Positions 1-7,366 of a stretch of DNA of 64,000 nt are shown here, piece by piece. The notes under the pieces are model-generated. The model was given only the letters and a program-made list of their open reading frames with translations. It was not told the origin of the DNA and did not search any database. The stretch covers positions 1,118,501-1,182,500 of the forward strand of contig NZ_CP110848.1 in assembly GCF_026240635.1 (NCBI RefSeq), read 5' to 3'. Each line of letters opens with the position of its first letter. Positions within the stretch are counted from its first letter, which is position 1. A program made the translations under genes and the position numbers. The stretch comes from Trichothermofontia sichuanensis B231 (GTDB lineage: Bacteria > Cyanobacteriota > Cyanobacteriia > B231).

Positions 1-6
1 CGAGAA

Positions 7-1152
7 TTGAGTGCCCAAATGATTCGGGAAAATCCTTTCCAGTTGGTTAATAAGACAGGTACGCTGGAACAAATCAAGAATCGGATGCGCGAGCGAGTCG
101 GCAATGATTCAGCGAACCAGTCTTTTTATACCTTTTGGAGTGAAGAGTATTTATTAAAACGTGGAGCTTTAGGAGAAATTAATTTCTTTGAAAAAGAGAT
201 ATATCCCCTCATTGCCAGCAATTACTTTCGTCGATTTGGTGAGGATGGTAACTTTGTGGACAACTTCTGGTGGCTCGATCGCTGGTTTGTGCTAATTTTT
301 GCCATTGATATTGCTGGTCGGACACTGTTGATCTACCGTCGCTTCAATAGCCTCAGCCTGATCGACGCATTTCTCTGGCGTTGGTATGATATTTTCTTGA
401 TTTTGCCTATCTGGCGCTGGCTACGCCTGATTCCAGTTACCATTCGGCTAAATGCTTCAGAACTGATTGAATTAGAACCGATCCGTGCCCAGGTAAGCCG
501 TGGGTTTGTTGCCACGATCGGGAATGAATTAACCGAAGCGATCGTCGTTCAGGTCATTAGTCAACTTCAGAATTTGATCGAGGAAGGTACGGTCATTCGT
601 GATTTTTTTCGAAAGGCATCCCAAACCTATATTTCGGTAAACGATGTTAATGAGATTGAGGAAATCAGTAAACGCCTGATACAGATTACAGCTTGTCAGG
701 TATTGCCACAAGTGCGACCCGATTTGGAAGCCTGGATGAAGCATAATGTCACAATGGCTTTACGGCGCTCTCCACTTTATCAGAACCTAGGAAATCTGCC
801 AGTAATCAATAATCTATCGCAGCAACTAGCAGAACAACTGGCAACCCAATTGACTCTTTGGGTTACTGAAGGTCCTCAGTCTGCTTATAAGGCTGTGGCT
901 TCCCTGCCGGATGATCCCGAAGGGAGTGAGTTATTTGATCAATTGATGCGCAGTATTGGCCAACAGTTTGGTATCGGTATCCAGGAAAAACAAATGTTTG
1001 CTGATTTACGAATGCTTGCACGAGATTTTCTAGAGGAATTCAAGTTAAATTATGTTCAAAAATTGGCTGAGACAGATTTTGATAATCTCTTAGAAGAGAG
1101 TAAGCAAATCGAACAACGCCAATATAAAGGCCAATATAAAAGGTTAACCTAA
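7..1152 (+). CDS. Conserved membrane-associated protein of unknown function
   Basis: I do not recognise a named family. The frame is open to base 1, so the gene may begin before the window; inside it the first starts are TTG at 7 and ATG at 19. Residues about 88-110 and 122-148 are two tryptophan- and arginine-rich hydrophobic stretches (such as WWLDRWFVLIFAID and WYDIFLILPIWRWL) that look like membrane or membrane-surface segments. The remaining 230 residues are soluble and helical, with many Gln and Glu. The pattern recalls a pair of channel-like helices followed by a cytoplasmic helical domain, but no ion-selectivity motif is visible. It reads in the same direction as the M42 peptidase gene 55 bases downstream, across an A/T-rich gap. 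Function unknown. Confidence 0.7.
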   Translation: MSAQMIRENPFQLVNKTGTLEQIKNRMRERVGNDSANQSFYTFWSEEYLLKRGALGEINFFEKEIYPLIASNYFRRFGEDGNFVDNFWWLDRWFVLIFAIDIAGRTLLIYRRFNSLSLIDAFLWRWYDIFLILPIWRWLRLIPVTIRLNASELIELEPIRAQVSRGFVATIGNELTEAIVVQVISQLQNLIEEGTVIRDFFRKASQTYISVNDVNEIEEISKRLIQITACQVLPQVRPDLEAWMKHNVTMALRRSPLYQNLGNLPVINNLSQQLAEQLATQLTLWVTEGPQSAYKAVASLPDDPEGSELFDQLMRSIGQQFGIGIQEKQMFADLRMLARDFLEEFKLNYVQKLAETDFDNLLEESKQIEQRQYKGQYKRLT

Positions 1153-1207
1153 GAAGAAAATTACTTTCACAAAATAATAAAATAATTATAAAATAATAAG
1201 TGCTTCT

Positions 1208-2281
1208 ATGACTTACACTTCTGTCACTCATCCGACTATCTACGATCGCTTATTTGCAACCATTGCAAATCTGGTTTTGCACCACTCTCCCAGCGGTCAA
1301 GAAGGGGAAGTTGATCAGGTAATTACTGCCCAATTGACGGCTCTAAATGTCGACTTCTGGCAAGACGAGGCGGGTAATATCATCGCCAAATTGCCTGGTC
1401 AAAATCCTGATCGCGCCATCGCGATTACGGCTCACAAGGATGAAATTGGCATGATCGTGAAAACGGTTAAATCCGATGGACGGGTGGAAGTGCGTAAGTT
1501 AGGGGGATCGTTTCCCTGGATCTATGGCGAAGGTGTTGTTGATCTGCTGGGCGATCGCGAAACCATTAGCGGAATTCTCAGTTTTGGTTCGCGCCATGTC
1601 TCCCACGATTCCCCTCAAAATGTCTACCAAGATAAGAAACCCCTGCGTTGGGAAAATGCCTGGATAGAAACCAAACGATCGGCGACTGAATTAGCGGAAT
1701 TGGGCATTCGTCCTGGCACGCGTGTTGTTGTTGGTAAACACCGAAAACACCCCCTCCGGCTCCAGGATTACATTGCTAGTTATACACTGGATAATAAGGC
1801 ATCAGTGGCGATTTTACTGGCTTTGGCAGAGCAGATCACAACCCCTACGGTTGATGTTTACTTAGTGGCTTCGGCTAAAGAGGAAGTTGGCGCGATCGGT
1901 GCCCTCTATTTCAGCCAGCGCCAGCGACTTAATGCCCTGATTGCTCTGGAGATCTGCCCCCTTGCTCCCGAATATCCCGTTGAAGATAGTACGGCCCCTG
2001 TTTTACTTTCCCAGGATGGCTATGGTCTCTATGACGAATTTCTGAACAATCAGATCCGTCAGGCGGCGGCAGCATTAAATATTCCGCTACAATTAGCCGC
2101 TATCACTGGCTTTGGAAGTGATGGTTCGATCGCGATGAAATTTGGTCATGTCCCCCGCGCGGCCTGCCTCAGCTTCCCAACCCAAAATACTCACGGCTAT
2201 GAAATTGCCCACCTAGGTGCGATCGCCAACTGTATTGATATTCTTAAACAATTCTGTACCGACAACTCAATGGCTATGTAG
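1208..2281 (+). CDS. M42 family metallopeptidase (FrvX/glutamyl aminopeptidase type)
   Basis: A 357-residue protein of the M42 family, cytosolic di-metal aminopeptidases that form dodecameric shells and trim peptides. Visible signatures are the first metal-ligand motif TAHKDEIG (His76, Asp78), the bridging aspartate in TLDNKAS (Asp195), the catalytic glutamate pair in SAKEEVGAIG (Glu225/226), and a C-terminal histidine in NTHGYE. The acidic ligand after the third strand is in ALEICP, where many members have Asp. Length matches the family. The ATG at 1208 gives a full N-terminus. It converges on murG, and a family A hairpin element fills the gap. Substrate specificity (Glu/Asp, Leu or other) cannot be read from sequence. 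Confidence 0.93.
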   Translation: MTYTSVTHPTIYDRLFATIANLVLHHSPSGQEGEVDQVITAQLTALNVDFWQDEAGNIIAKLPGQNPDRAIAITAHKDEIGMIVKTVKSDGRVEVRKLGGSFPWIYGEGVVDLLGDRETISGILSFGSRHVSHDSPQNVYQDKKPLRWENAWIETKRSATELAELGIRPGTRVVVGKHRKHPLRLQDYIASYTLDNKASVAILLALAEQITTPTVDVYLVASAKEEVGAIGALYFSQRQRLNALIALEICPLAPEYPVEDSTAPVLLSQDGYGLYDEFLNNQIRQAAAALNIPLQLAAITGFGSDGSIAMKFGHVPRAACLSFPTQNTHGYEIAHLGAIANCIDILKQFCTDNSMAM

Positions 2282-2305
2282 GTAGTCAGTTGAAATTAAA
2301 AGAAT

Positions 2306-2417
2306 GGCTCTCCTGAGTTTATGGTGGGGGCGCATAGCGCCCCCACCATAAACTCAGCGTTTCCGATCGTTTATTGGTAGTTGCTGATACTGTTTACCCC
2401 AAAATCCCAGAAGGGTC
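2306..2417 (+). repeat. Family A element, copy A1 (112 bp, hairpin-bearing, MITE-like)
   Basis: The ends are inverted: GGCTCTCCTGAG (2306-2317) and CCCAGAAGGGTC (2406-2417). Inside, positions 2313-2333 and 2337-2357 form a perfect 21-bp inverted repeat with a three-base loop. The rest (2358-2417) is matched by copy A3 in opposite orientation. The element lies between the convergent M42 and murG genes and runs into the murG coding end, so it may form a bidirectional transcript end. It has no ORF. No clear target duplication is visible. Confidence 0.85.
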
Positions 2418-3482
2418 AGATAGTTGTCGAATTAAATTGGCGACCTGTTGGGCACTGTCGGGAACCGCGATCGCCTGTGCTCGCTTGGCCATCTGCGCCA
2501 AGGCTCCCTCAGCCTGAAGCAAACTCAGCACCTTTTCCCGCAATAACTCTGGGGTTAACTGACTTTGCGGCAGCCACAAGGCTGCCCCTGCATCAGCGAA
2601 AATTTGGGCATTATAGGTCTGGTGATCCTCGGCAGCATAGGGGTAGGGAATCAGGATTGAGGGTGTACCTGTTATCGCTAACTCCGTTAAACTACCCGCC
2701 CCCGCTCGACTAATGACCAGATTTGCCCGCGTTAACAAACTGGCCATCTGCTCCCAAAACGGCAAGGCTAGGTAATGGGGATGCTGCAACGCCCAGCGAT
2801 CGGGATCATGTTCCCCCGTCAGATGCACGATCCAAATCCCCGCCTCTAACCAGGTCGGGGCACACTGGCGCACCAATTGATTGACCGCAACAGCCCCCTG
2901 GCTTCCCCCCACAACGACGAGCAAGGGGGCCGTGTCAGGCACCGCTAATGGTAACGGCGCCTGGGTTGATTGGAAAAACTGCGATCGCACGGGGGTACCC
3001 ACGGTCATCGTTCTGGCTTGGGGTAACCGGGCCGCCGCCTGCGCAAACCCGATCGCCGTCACCGTACACCACCGGCTCAACCAAGTCGTCACCTTCCCCG
3101 GAATGGCATTCGACTCATGCAAAATCACTGGCAACCCCAGCGATCGCGCTGCCAAAATCGCCGGCGCCGCAATATACCCCCCCGTGGTAAACACCCCACA
3201 AAAATGTCCCTGTTTTAACCAGCGTCGAACCTGTAACATGGCCAGCGTCATGCGCCCCAGCAGCCCCAGGGTTGATAATCCCAGCCCTTGCTGCATACCT
3301 CCGATCGCAACCGTCTTCAGGGGATAGTGGGGGGGGATGAGCGTGACCTCTAGGCGATCGGGCACCCCTAACCAGGTAATCTCATAATCAGATAGGGCTT
3401 CGGCTACTGCTAAAGCCGGGAAAAGATGCCCCCCGGTACCACTAGCAGCAATTAACAGGCGTTTAGGCGTCGTTGGCGTCAC
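2394..3482 (-). CDS. murG: UDP-N-acetylglucosamine--N-acetylmuramyl-(pentapeptide) pyrophosphoryl-undecaprenol transferase MurG
   Basis: MurG adds GlcNAc to lipid I to make lipid II, the last cytoplasmic-face step of peptidoglycan precursor synthesis. The GT28 signature is clear: an N-terminal glycine-rich loop GTGGHLFPALAVAEAL near residue 15, then HESNAIPGKV, and the donor-binding region GAGSLTELAITGTPSILIPYPYA towards the C-terminus, with GGSQGAV between the two Rossmann domains. 362 residues is the expected length. The last seven codons (DPSGILG) and the stop lie inside family A element A1, so the C-terminal tail has been rewritten by the repeat. The gene stands alone; a truncated DUF4351-type fragment follows upstream. 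Confidence 0.96.
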   Translation of the reverse strand: MTPTTPKRLLIAASGTGGHLFPALAVAEALSDYEITWLGVPDRLEVTLIPPHYPLKTVAIGGMQQGLGLSTLGLLGRMTLAMLQVRRWLKQGHFCGVFTTGGYIAAPAILAARSLGLPVILHESNAIPGKVTTWLSRWCTVTAIGFAQAAARLPQARTMTVGTPVRSQFFQSTQAPLPLAVPDTAPLLVVVGGSQGAVAVNQLVRQCAPTWLEAGIWIVHLTGEHDPDRWALQHPHYLALPFWEQMASLLTRANLVISRAGAGSLTELAITGTPSILIPYPYAAEDHQTYNAQIFADAGAALWLPQSQLTPELLREKVLSLLQAEGALAQMAKRAQAIAVPDSAQQVANLIRQLSDPSGILG

Positions 3483-3513
3483 AAGGATTGGGGTCAGATG
3501 CGTGAATTGAGGT

Positions 3514-3618
3514 TCAGCTTATCGGACAGCAGCAGGCCTTGGCAACAGGGTTAGGCAAGGCCGCAAAGCGATCGGGATATTTCTCAGCCAACAGTTTGCC
3601 CAGATTATCAAACGCCAT
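3514..3618 (-). pseudogene. Truncated copy of the N-terminus of the adjacent DUF4351-type gene
   Basis: Bases 3563-3619 match 4436-4492 exactly over 57 bases. The latter is the start of the intact gene at 3634-4491. Read on the minus strand from ATG at 3618 the fragment gives MAFDNLGKLLAEKYPDRFAA, then 14 unrelated residues and a TGA at 3514. It is a partial duplication of the first 20 codons now lying just beyond the 3' end of the parent gene. Nothing suggests that the 34-residue product is functional. Confidence 0.8.
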
Positions 3619-3633
3619 GAGTTCATGCTTGGC

Positions 3634-4491
3634 TCAACGGTCTAATTGCTCTAACCAATGCTCTAAATCGACGCATGTGTCAAAATCCAACAATGCCTCT
3701 GCCAACGCTTCCAACTGTTCGATGGTCAGCCCTCGAATTGCCGGCTCTACATCGGGTGCTAATCGCCCAAACCGTCGGTTCAGTTGCCGTAAAATCAGGG
3801 TTGCTTCACCCTCTTGGCGACCTTCTTGGCGACCCTCTTGACGACCTTCTTGGCGACCTTCTTGCCAAATTTCCTGATAAATCACCGATTCCCGCATGAT
3901 GCCCTCCCGGAAAATCTGACGAATCAGCGGTTGCTGAAACTTCAACCCGGCAAAAATCTGGGTATAGATTGATAACTCCTGTCGTTGCTGCTCTGATTCT
4001 AACTGACTAATTTGGGCCGCCACCCGTCGTAATAAGACCTCTGGCTGTGTTGTGGCTGCCAAGGGCGCTAACGGTAGCAAGGCTGGGTTGTTGAGTAATA
4101 CGGTTGGGTCCTGCTCCCACAAACAGACCACCTGAAAGCGATGCTGGGTTTGCCCTACCTGGAAGTAATCGCGAATTGGGGTGCCCGCTGTTGGGGGCAG
4201 CAACACGATGACGGCCTGGACAATGGGGACCTGGTACTGTCGATACAGCCGTACCCAGTAGTCCAACATGCGAAATTCGATGGGAGGTTGGGAGGGGAGT
4301 CGGGTTTGGAATTCCAGGTGGAGGATGCGGTCTTGGGTTTCGAGGAACACGAGGGAATCGGCCCGGATCGGCTCGATACTGAGTTCTGTCTTGAGGACCC
4401 GCACGCTGCCCGCTGGCTGACCCAATATCCAGGCTGCAAAGCGATCGGGATATTTCTCAGCCAACAGTTTGCCCAGATTATCAAACGCCAT
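3634..4491 (-). CDS. DUF4351-type cyanobacterial protein (Rpn/PD-(D/E)XK-nuclease-like N-terminus)
   Basis: A 285-residue member of an abundant cyanobacterial paralogous family. The N-terminal 170 residues resemble the Rpn-type nuclease fold: the segment RILHLEFQTR carries the E-x-Q of a PD-(D/E)XK-like active site and is followed by the family hallmark FRMLDYWVRLYRQY. Residues about 212-230 are a tandem run of the four-residue unit QEGR, encoded by a 12-base repeat at about 3820-3870. The C-terminus is the DUF4351 helical domain (LRQLNRRFGRL... and LTIEQLEALAEALLDF). These proteins are thought to be linked to mobile or recombination-related functions, but the biochemical role is not established. 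The gene is duplicated in part at 3514-3618 and a relic of the same family lies at 18202-18273. Confidence 0.85.
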   Translation of the reverse strand: MAFDNLGKLLAEKYPDRFAAWILGQPAGSVRVLKTELSIEPIRADSLVFLETQDRILHLEFQTRLPSQPPIEFRMLDYWVRLYRQYQVPIVQAVIVLLPPTAGTPIRDYFQVGQTQHRFQVVCLWEQDPTVLLNNPALLPLAPLAATTQPEVLLRRVAAQISQLESEQQRQELSIYTQIFAGLKFQQPLIRQIFREGIMRESVIYQEIWQEGRQEGRQEGRQEGRQEGEATLILRQLNRRFGRLAPDVEPAIRGLTIEQLEALAEALLDFDTCVDLEHWLEQLDR

Positions 4492-4503
4492 GGTAGGTAA
4501 CCG

Positions 4504-5514
4504 CTATAGCGGCTTGGAGTACCCTAACGCGGCCTTAACCTGGGCCAGGGTTTCGTTAGCGACGGCTTCGGCTTTTTCCCGACCCGTGCGGAGAACTGAT
4601 TCCAGATAGCCCCGATCGCTCATAATTTCCTGGTATTTTGCCTGAATTGGAGCCAGGGCCGCGATCGTCGCTTCCGTCAGCAACGGCTTAAACTGGCCCC
4701 AACCCATATCCTGACATTCGCGGGCCACTTCTTCCCGGCTTTTGCCCGACAGCACCATGTAAAGGGTGAGGAGATTATGGCATTCGGGGCGATCGGGGTT
4801 GTCAAATTCCAGACCCCGAATTGGATCCGTTTTGCAGCGTTTGATTTTGTATTGGATTTGTTCCGGTGTATCCAGCAGATTAATCCGGCTTTGGTCTGAG
4901 GGATCGGACTTGGACATCTTGCGGGTGCCATCGGTCAAGCTCATCACCCGTGCTCCTTCCGGACGAATCAGGGGATGGGGTTGCTTCAGGACGGGGGCTT
5001 CCGGCGTGGCAAACAGGTGATTAAAGCGGGCAGCAATGTCGCGGGTGAGTTCCAGGTGTTGCTTCTGATCTTCACCTACAGGAACCTGATCGGCCTGATA
5101 GAGCAAGATATCCGCCGCCATCAGGACGGGATAGTCGAGTAGCCCGGTGTTCACGTTTTCCCCCTGACGTACGGACTTTTCCTTGAACTGGATCATATCC
5201 GTCAGCCAGTTGAGGGGAGTGATGCAGTTCAGCAGCCAGGTCAGTTCGCTGTGGGCCGGAACATGGGACTGGACAAAAATGGTGGAGTATTGCAAATCAA
5301 TCCCAGCCGCAAGGTAGAGGGCTGCGATCGTATAGGTATCCTGGGCCAGGGTTTTCGGATCATGGGGGGCCGTGATAGCGTGGAGATCCACCACACAGAA
5401 GAAATTTTCAAACTGGCTTTGGCCTTCCACCCAATTACGGATCGCCCCCAGATAGTTACCCAGGTGAAGATTACCCGTCGGTTGCACTCCCGAAAGAACC
5501 CGCTGCTTCGCCAT
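4504..5514 (-). CDS. trpS: Tryptophanyl-tRNA synthetase
   Basis: A class I aminoacyl-tRNA synthetase that charges tRNA-Trp. The HIGH-type motif appears as PTGNLHLGNYLGA close to the start and the KMSKS motif as RKMSKSD. The tryptophan-pocket region LNWLTDMIQFKEK and the conserved GEDQKQHLELTRDIA are present. I chose ATG at 5514 (MAKQRVLSGVQPTG), which gives 336 residues as usual for bacterial TrpS. The longer open frame to 5580 adds 22 residues with no family similarity. It lies 12 bases downstream of the DUF4351-type gene start on the same strand, but the two are unrelated in function. Confidence 0.97.
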   Translation of the reverse strand: MAKQRVLSGVQPTGNLHLGNYLGAIRNWVEGQSQFENFFCVVDLHAITAPHDPKTLAQDTYTIAALYLAAGIDLQYSTIFVQSHVPAHSELTWLLNCITPLNWLTDMIQFKEKSVRQGENVNTGLLDYPVLMAADILLYQADQVPVGEDQKQHLELTRDIAARFNHLFATPEAPVLKQPHPLIRPEGARVMSLTDGTRKMSKSDPSDQSRINLLDTPEQIQYKIKRCKTDPIRGLEFDNPDRPECHNLLTLYMVLSGKSREEVARECQDMGWGQFKPLLTEATIAALAPIQAKYQEIMSDRGYLESVLRTGREKAEAVANETLAQVKAALGYSKPL

Positions 5515-5618
5515 GACACGCCCCGCTAACATTTGTTTTGGAGTTTGAATTTTGAATTGTAAATTCTGAGCACTCAACACTCAGCATCCAAAGGTAAGCA
5601 CTTTACACGAAGATGGCC

Positions 5619-6230
5619 CTAATTCGATACCTCAGCCATCTCAATGACCCGGTTGTCCAGGTCTTTCACCAGAAAGTTGAGGGGTTTCTCCCGACGGAGC
5701 TTATATTTGACCCCCCGCGTTTGGACCCGCATCAGGATTTGTTCCAGACAGTCGCGATCGAAACACACATGCCGGTGATGCCCCTTTTGACCCAGGCTAG
5801 CCCCGCTGATAATGTGCAACTGGGTGTTCTTCTTCATCTGATACCATAGCCCCTCGGTCCCGTTACTCCGAGCCGTGGTCGTTGCCCCAATCCCGGAAGA
5901 CAGGTAGAGCGGGTCCATACCAGCCGCACCAAGGGATTGCTCGTAGTTGTAGTAATAGTGCAGGGGCACTTCGGCAACGGGCATCCCTAACATGCCTTCA
6001 TAAAACTGACGGGCTATCTCTAGGTCTGAGACCATGATTGTGTAAACCTTGGGGGCACTGGTGAGGAACATCCACATGGCCCCGGCATAGGCCACCAGCA
6101 GCATGACCATAATCCCCTGGGTGGAGAACAGACTGTCCAAGCCAGGCAGTAGGGCGATGACCGGCGGGGTTGGGATAGGGGTTGATAGCCAAGAAAACAC
6201 CAGAGTCATGGTTTGAGTATAGTTACGCAA
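5619..6230 (-). CDS. Glyoxalase/VOC-fold protein with N-terminal membrane segment
   Basis: A 203-residue protein. From about residue 62 it shows a vicinal-oxygen-chelate pattern: KVYTIMVSDLEIARQFYEG, then a middle stretch and VCFDRDCLEQILMRVQTRG, ending in FLVKDLDNRVIEMAEV, where the Glu near the end matches a typical metal-ligand position. Residues about 37-58 (MVMLLVAYAGAMWMFLTSA) form one probable transmembrane helix preceded by a variable leader, so the VOC domain is probably membrane-tethered. Such proteins are common in cyanobacteria without known substrate. The start is uncertain; ATG at 6230 or at 6209 would both keep the helix. It is transcribed towards trpS. Confidence 0.75.
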   Translation of the reverse strand: MRNYTQTMTLVFSWLSTPIPTPPVIALLPGLDSLFSTQGIMVMLLVAYAGAMWMFLTSAPKVYTIMVSDLEIARQFYEGMLGMPVAEVPLHYYYNYEQSLGAAGMDPLYLSSGIGATTTARSNGTEGLWYQMKKNTQLHIISGASLGQKGHHRHVCFDRDCLEQILMRVQTRGVKYKLRREKPLNFLVKDLDNRVIEMAEVSN

Positions 6231-6340
6231 ATCGGCAATCGTTTTTTTCCATTGTAAGAATACGCCAAGGGGGCAAAAGGGAGGGGGAAGAAGAGGAGAG
6301 AGAATAGGGGACAGGGGACAGGGGAGCTTGCGGAATGTTG

Positions 6341-6368
6341 CAATTGGGGGCGCTCCCCCCTGGCAATT
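6341..6368. repeat. GC-rich palindromic repeat (family G, copy 1)
   Basis: An inverted repeat built on GGGGGCGC and CCCCCC, flanked by CAATT and its near complement. Similar structures occur at 10750-10768 and about 24443-24470, each followed by a variant of GGCAATT or GCATT. The short length and three copies suggest a small interspersed palindrome. Confidence 0.5.
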
Positions 6369-6449
6369 TTGGCATCCCTGGATATAGTAGGGAGGAATTA
6401 TTCTTGCTCAAGGTGTCGGTCTGTGACCGGGCAGTTGTCGTGGATCGGT

Positions 6450-6479
6450 GTTGATCTGCAAGTTGACCTAAGTTGATCT
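6450..6479 (+). promoter_or_regulatory. Three direct repeats GTTGAYCT upstream of the sigma-like gene
   Basis: GTTGATCT at 6450-6457, GTTGACCT at 6462-6469 and GTTGATCT at 6472-6479 lie 12 and 10 bases apart, close to one helical turn, and end 61 bases before the first start codon of the next gene. This spacing fits a multi-site operator for a transcription factor. The binding protein is unknown. Confidence 0.45.
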
Positions 6480-6540
6480 CAGGGTAGGTCTTAAGTATGG
6501 CCTGATCAGGTGCTTGGGTTACGTCAGTCTCTAGAGGAGT

Positions 6541-7251
6541 GTGTCGGAGCCTGTGCTAATTCCCCAGTTTCCAGAGAGTCGTCATCCCCTGATCCAATCG
6601 CTGCTGCGCCATAGCGATCAGGATTTGGTGGCCCTATACCAGCGACACCCAGAAATGGGCCGTTACTTTACGGCGATCTTTTGCCGCTACAGTCCGGTGG
6701 TTTATACGCTGATTCGCCACTCGGCCCGATCGCCTGTTCAGGCAGACTACCTCTTTGCTTTGACTTGGCGGCACATTTTCTATGAACTACGGGGGCTAAA
6801 CCTCCATGCTACAACGCCCAATGGGCAGGCAATTACCCTCCAAAATTGGATTATTAACGTAACAGCGTTGTGCATTAATCAGGCAGATTTACCGCCTGTG
6901 GAAGCGATCCAGTACTCGTTGCAAGCTGCCTCTCCCCCGCTCTGGTGTTATGTCGAGCAGGCCCTCGATCGCCTACCCCCCACCTTACGACTAATGGTGG
7001 TTATGGTACAGGCTTTCCACTGGAGTGAAACGCGGGTGTCGGCTTACCTGCAAGCAGAAGGAGAACGGCTCTCACCAGCAGAAGTTCGGATAAAGTTACA
7101 AGAGGGCTATCACTTACTGGAAACGGAATTACCGGATGATATTCGCACCATCTATCTGGGCACTGATCCGATCGCAACCCCGGAAGCCGTGTTACCTGAC
7201 CCGATCGGAGAACCGGAAATGGCGTTTATGGAATTTGGACTCAGTGTTTAG
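6541..7251 (+). CDS. Sigma-70-like (ECF-type) protein, divergent
   Basis: A 236-residue protein laid out like a group 4 sigma factor. The N-terminal half has a region-2-like segment (DQDLVALYQRHPEMGRYF, then YSPVVYTLIRHSARSPVQADYLFALTWRHIFYEL). The C-terminal half has a region-4-like segment starting ALDRLPPTLRLMVVMVQAFHW and running to KLQEGYHLLETEL. Between them, LQNWIINVTALCINQADLPPVEAI replaces the usual linker. Several positions that contact promoter DNA are not conserved, so it may be a degenerate or specialised regulator rather than a working sigma factor. The start is uncertain: GTG at 6541 sits only one base after GAGGAG, and GTG at 6553 is the alternative. The exported TPR gene follows after 115 bases. 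Confidence 0.6.
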   Translation: MSEPVLIPQFPESRHPLIQSLLRHSDQDLVALYQRHPEMGRYFTAIFCRYSPVVYTLIRHSARSPVQADYLFALTWRHIFYELRGLNLHATTPNGQAITLQNWIINVTALCINQADLPPVEAIQYSLQAASPPLWCYVEQALDRLPPTLRLMVVMVQAFHWSETRVSAYLQAEGERLSPAEVRIKLQEGYHLLETELPDDIRTIYLGTDPIATPEAVLPDPIGEPEMAFMEFGLSV

Positions 7252-7366
7252 AAAAGAACGATTAGGGGATAGGGCGCAGGGGACAGGGAATAGAATCGCT
7301 TGGGAATGTTGAGTGCAAAAATGCTAACGAAGTGATCAAAACTAGTGTGTGTGAGGAGTGAGTGGA

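Larger units (their letters stand above)
6231..6540. other. Intergenic region between divergent VOC and sigma-like genes
   Basis: 310 bases. It contains purine-rich low-complexity sequence (about 6275-6325), a GC-rich palindromic segment (6341-6368) and the three direct repeats at 6450-6479 reported separately. The only open frame here (minus strand, 6223-6411) is low-complexity and I do not call it. Promoters of both flanking genes must lie here, but no convincing -10/-35 pair could be assigned. Confidence 0.5.

Noticed and set aside
2306-2417. Target-site duplication for family A as a general rule
   Set aside because: A5 (GCTAGGTT/GCTCGGTT) and A4 (GATGTGT/GATATGT) have imperfect flanking repeats, but A1 and A3 have none, so no duplication length is claimed.
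6223-6411. Minus-strand open frame rich in Ser and Pro
   Set aside because: It is translated from low-complexity purine-rich sequence and has no family resemblance.
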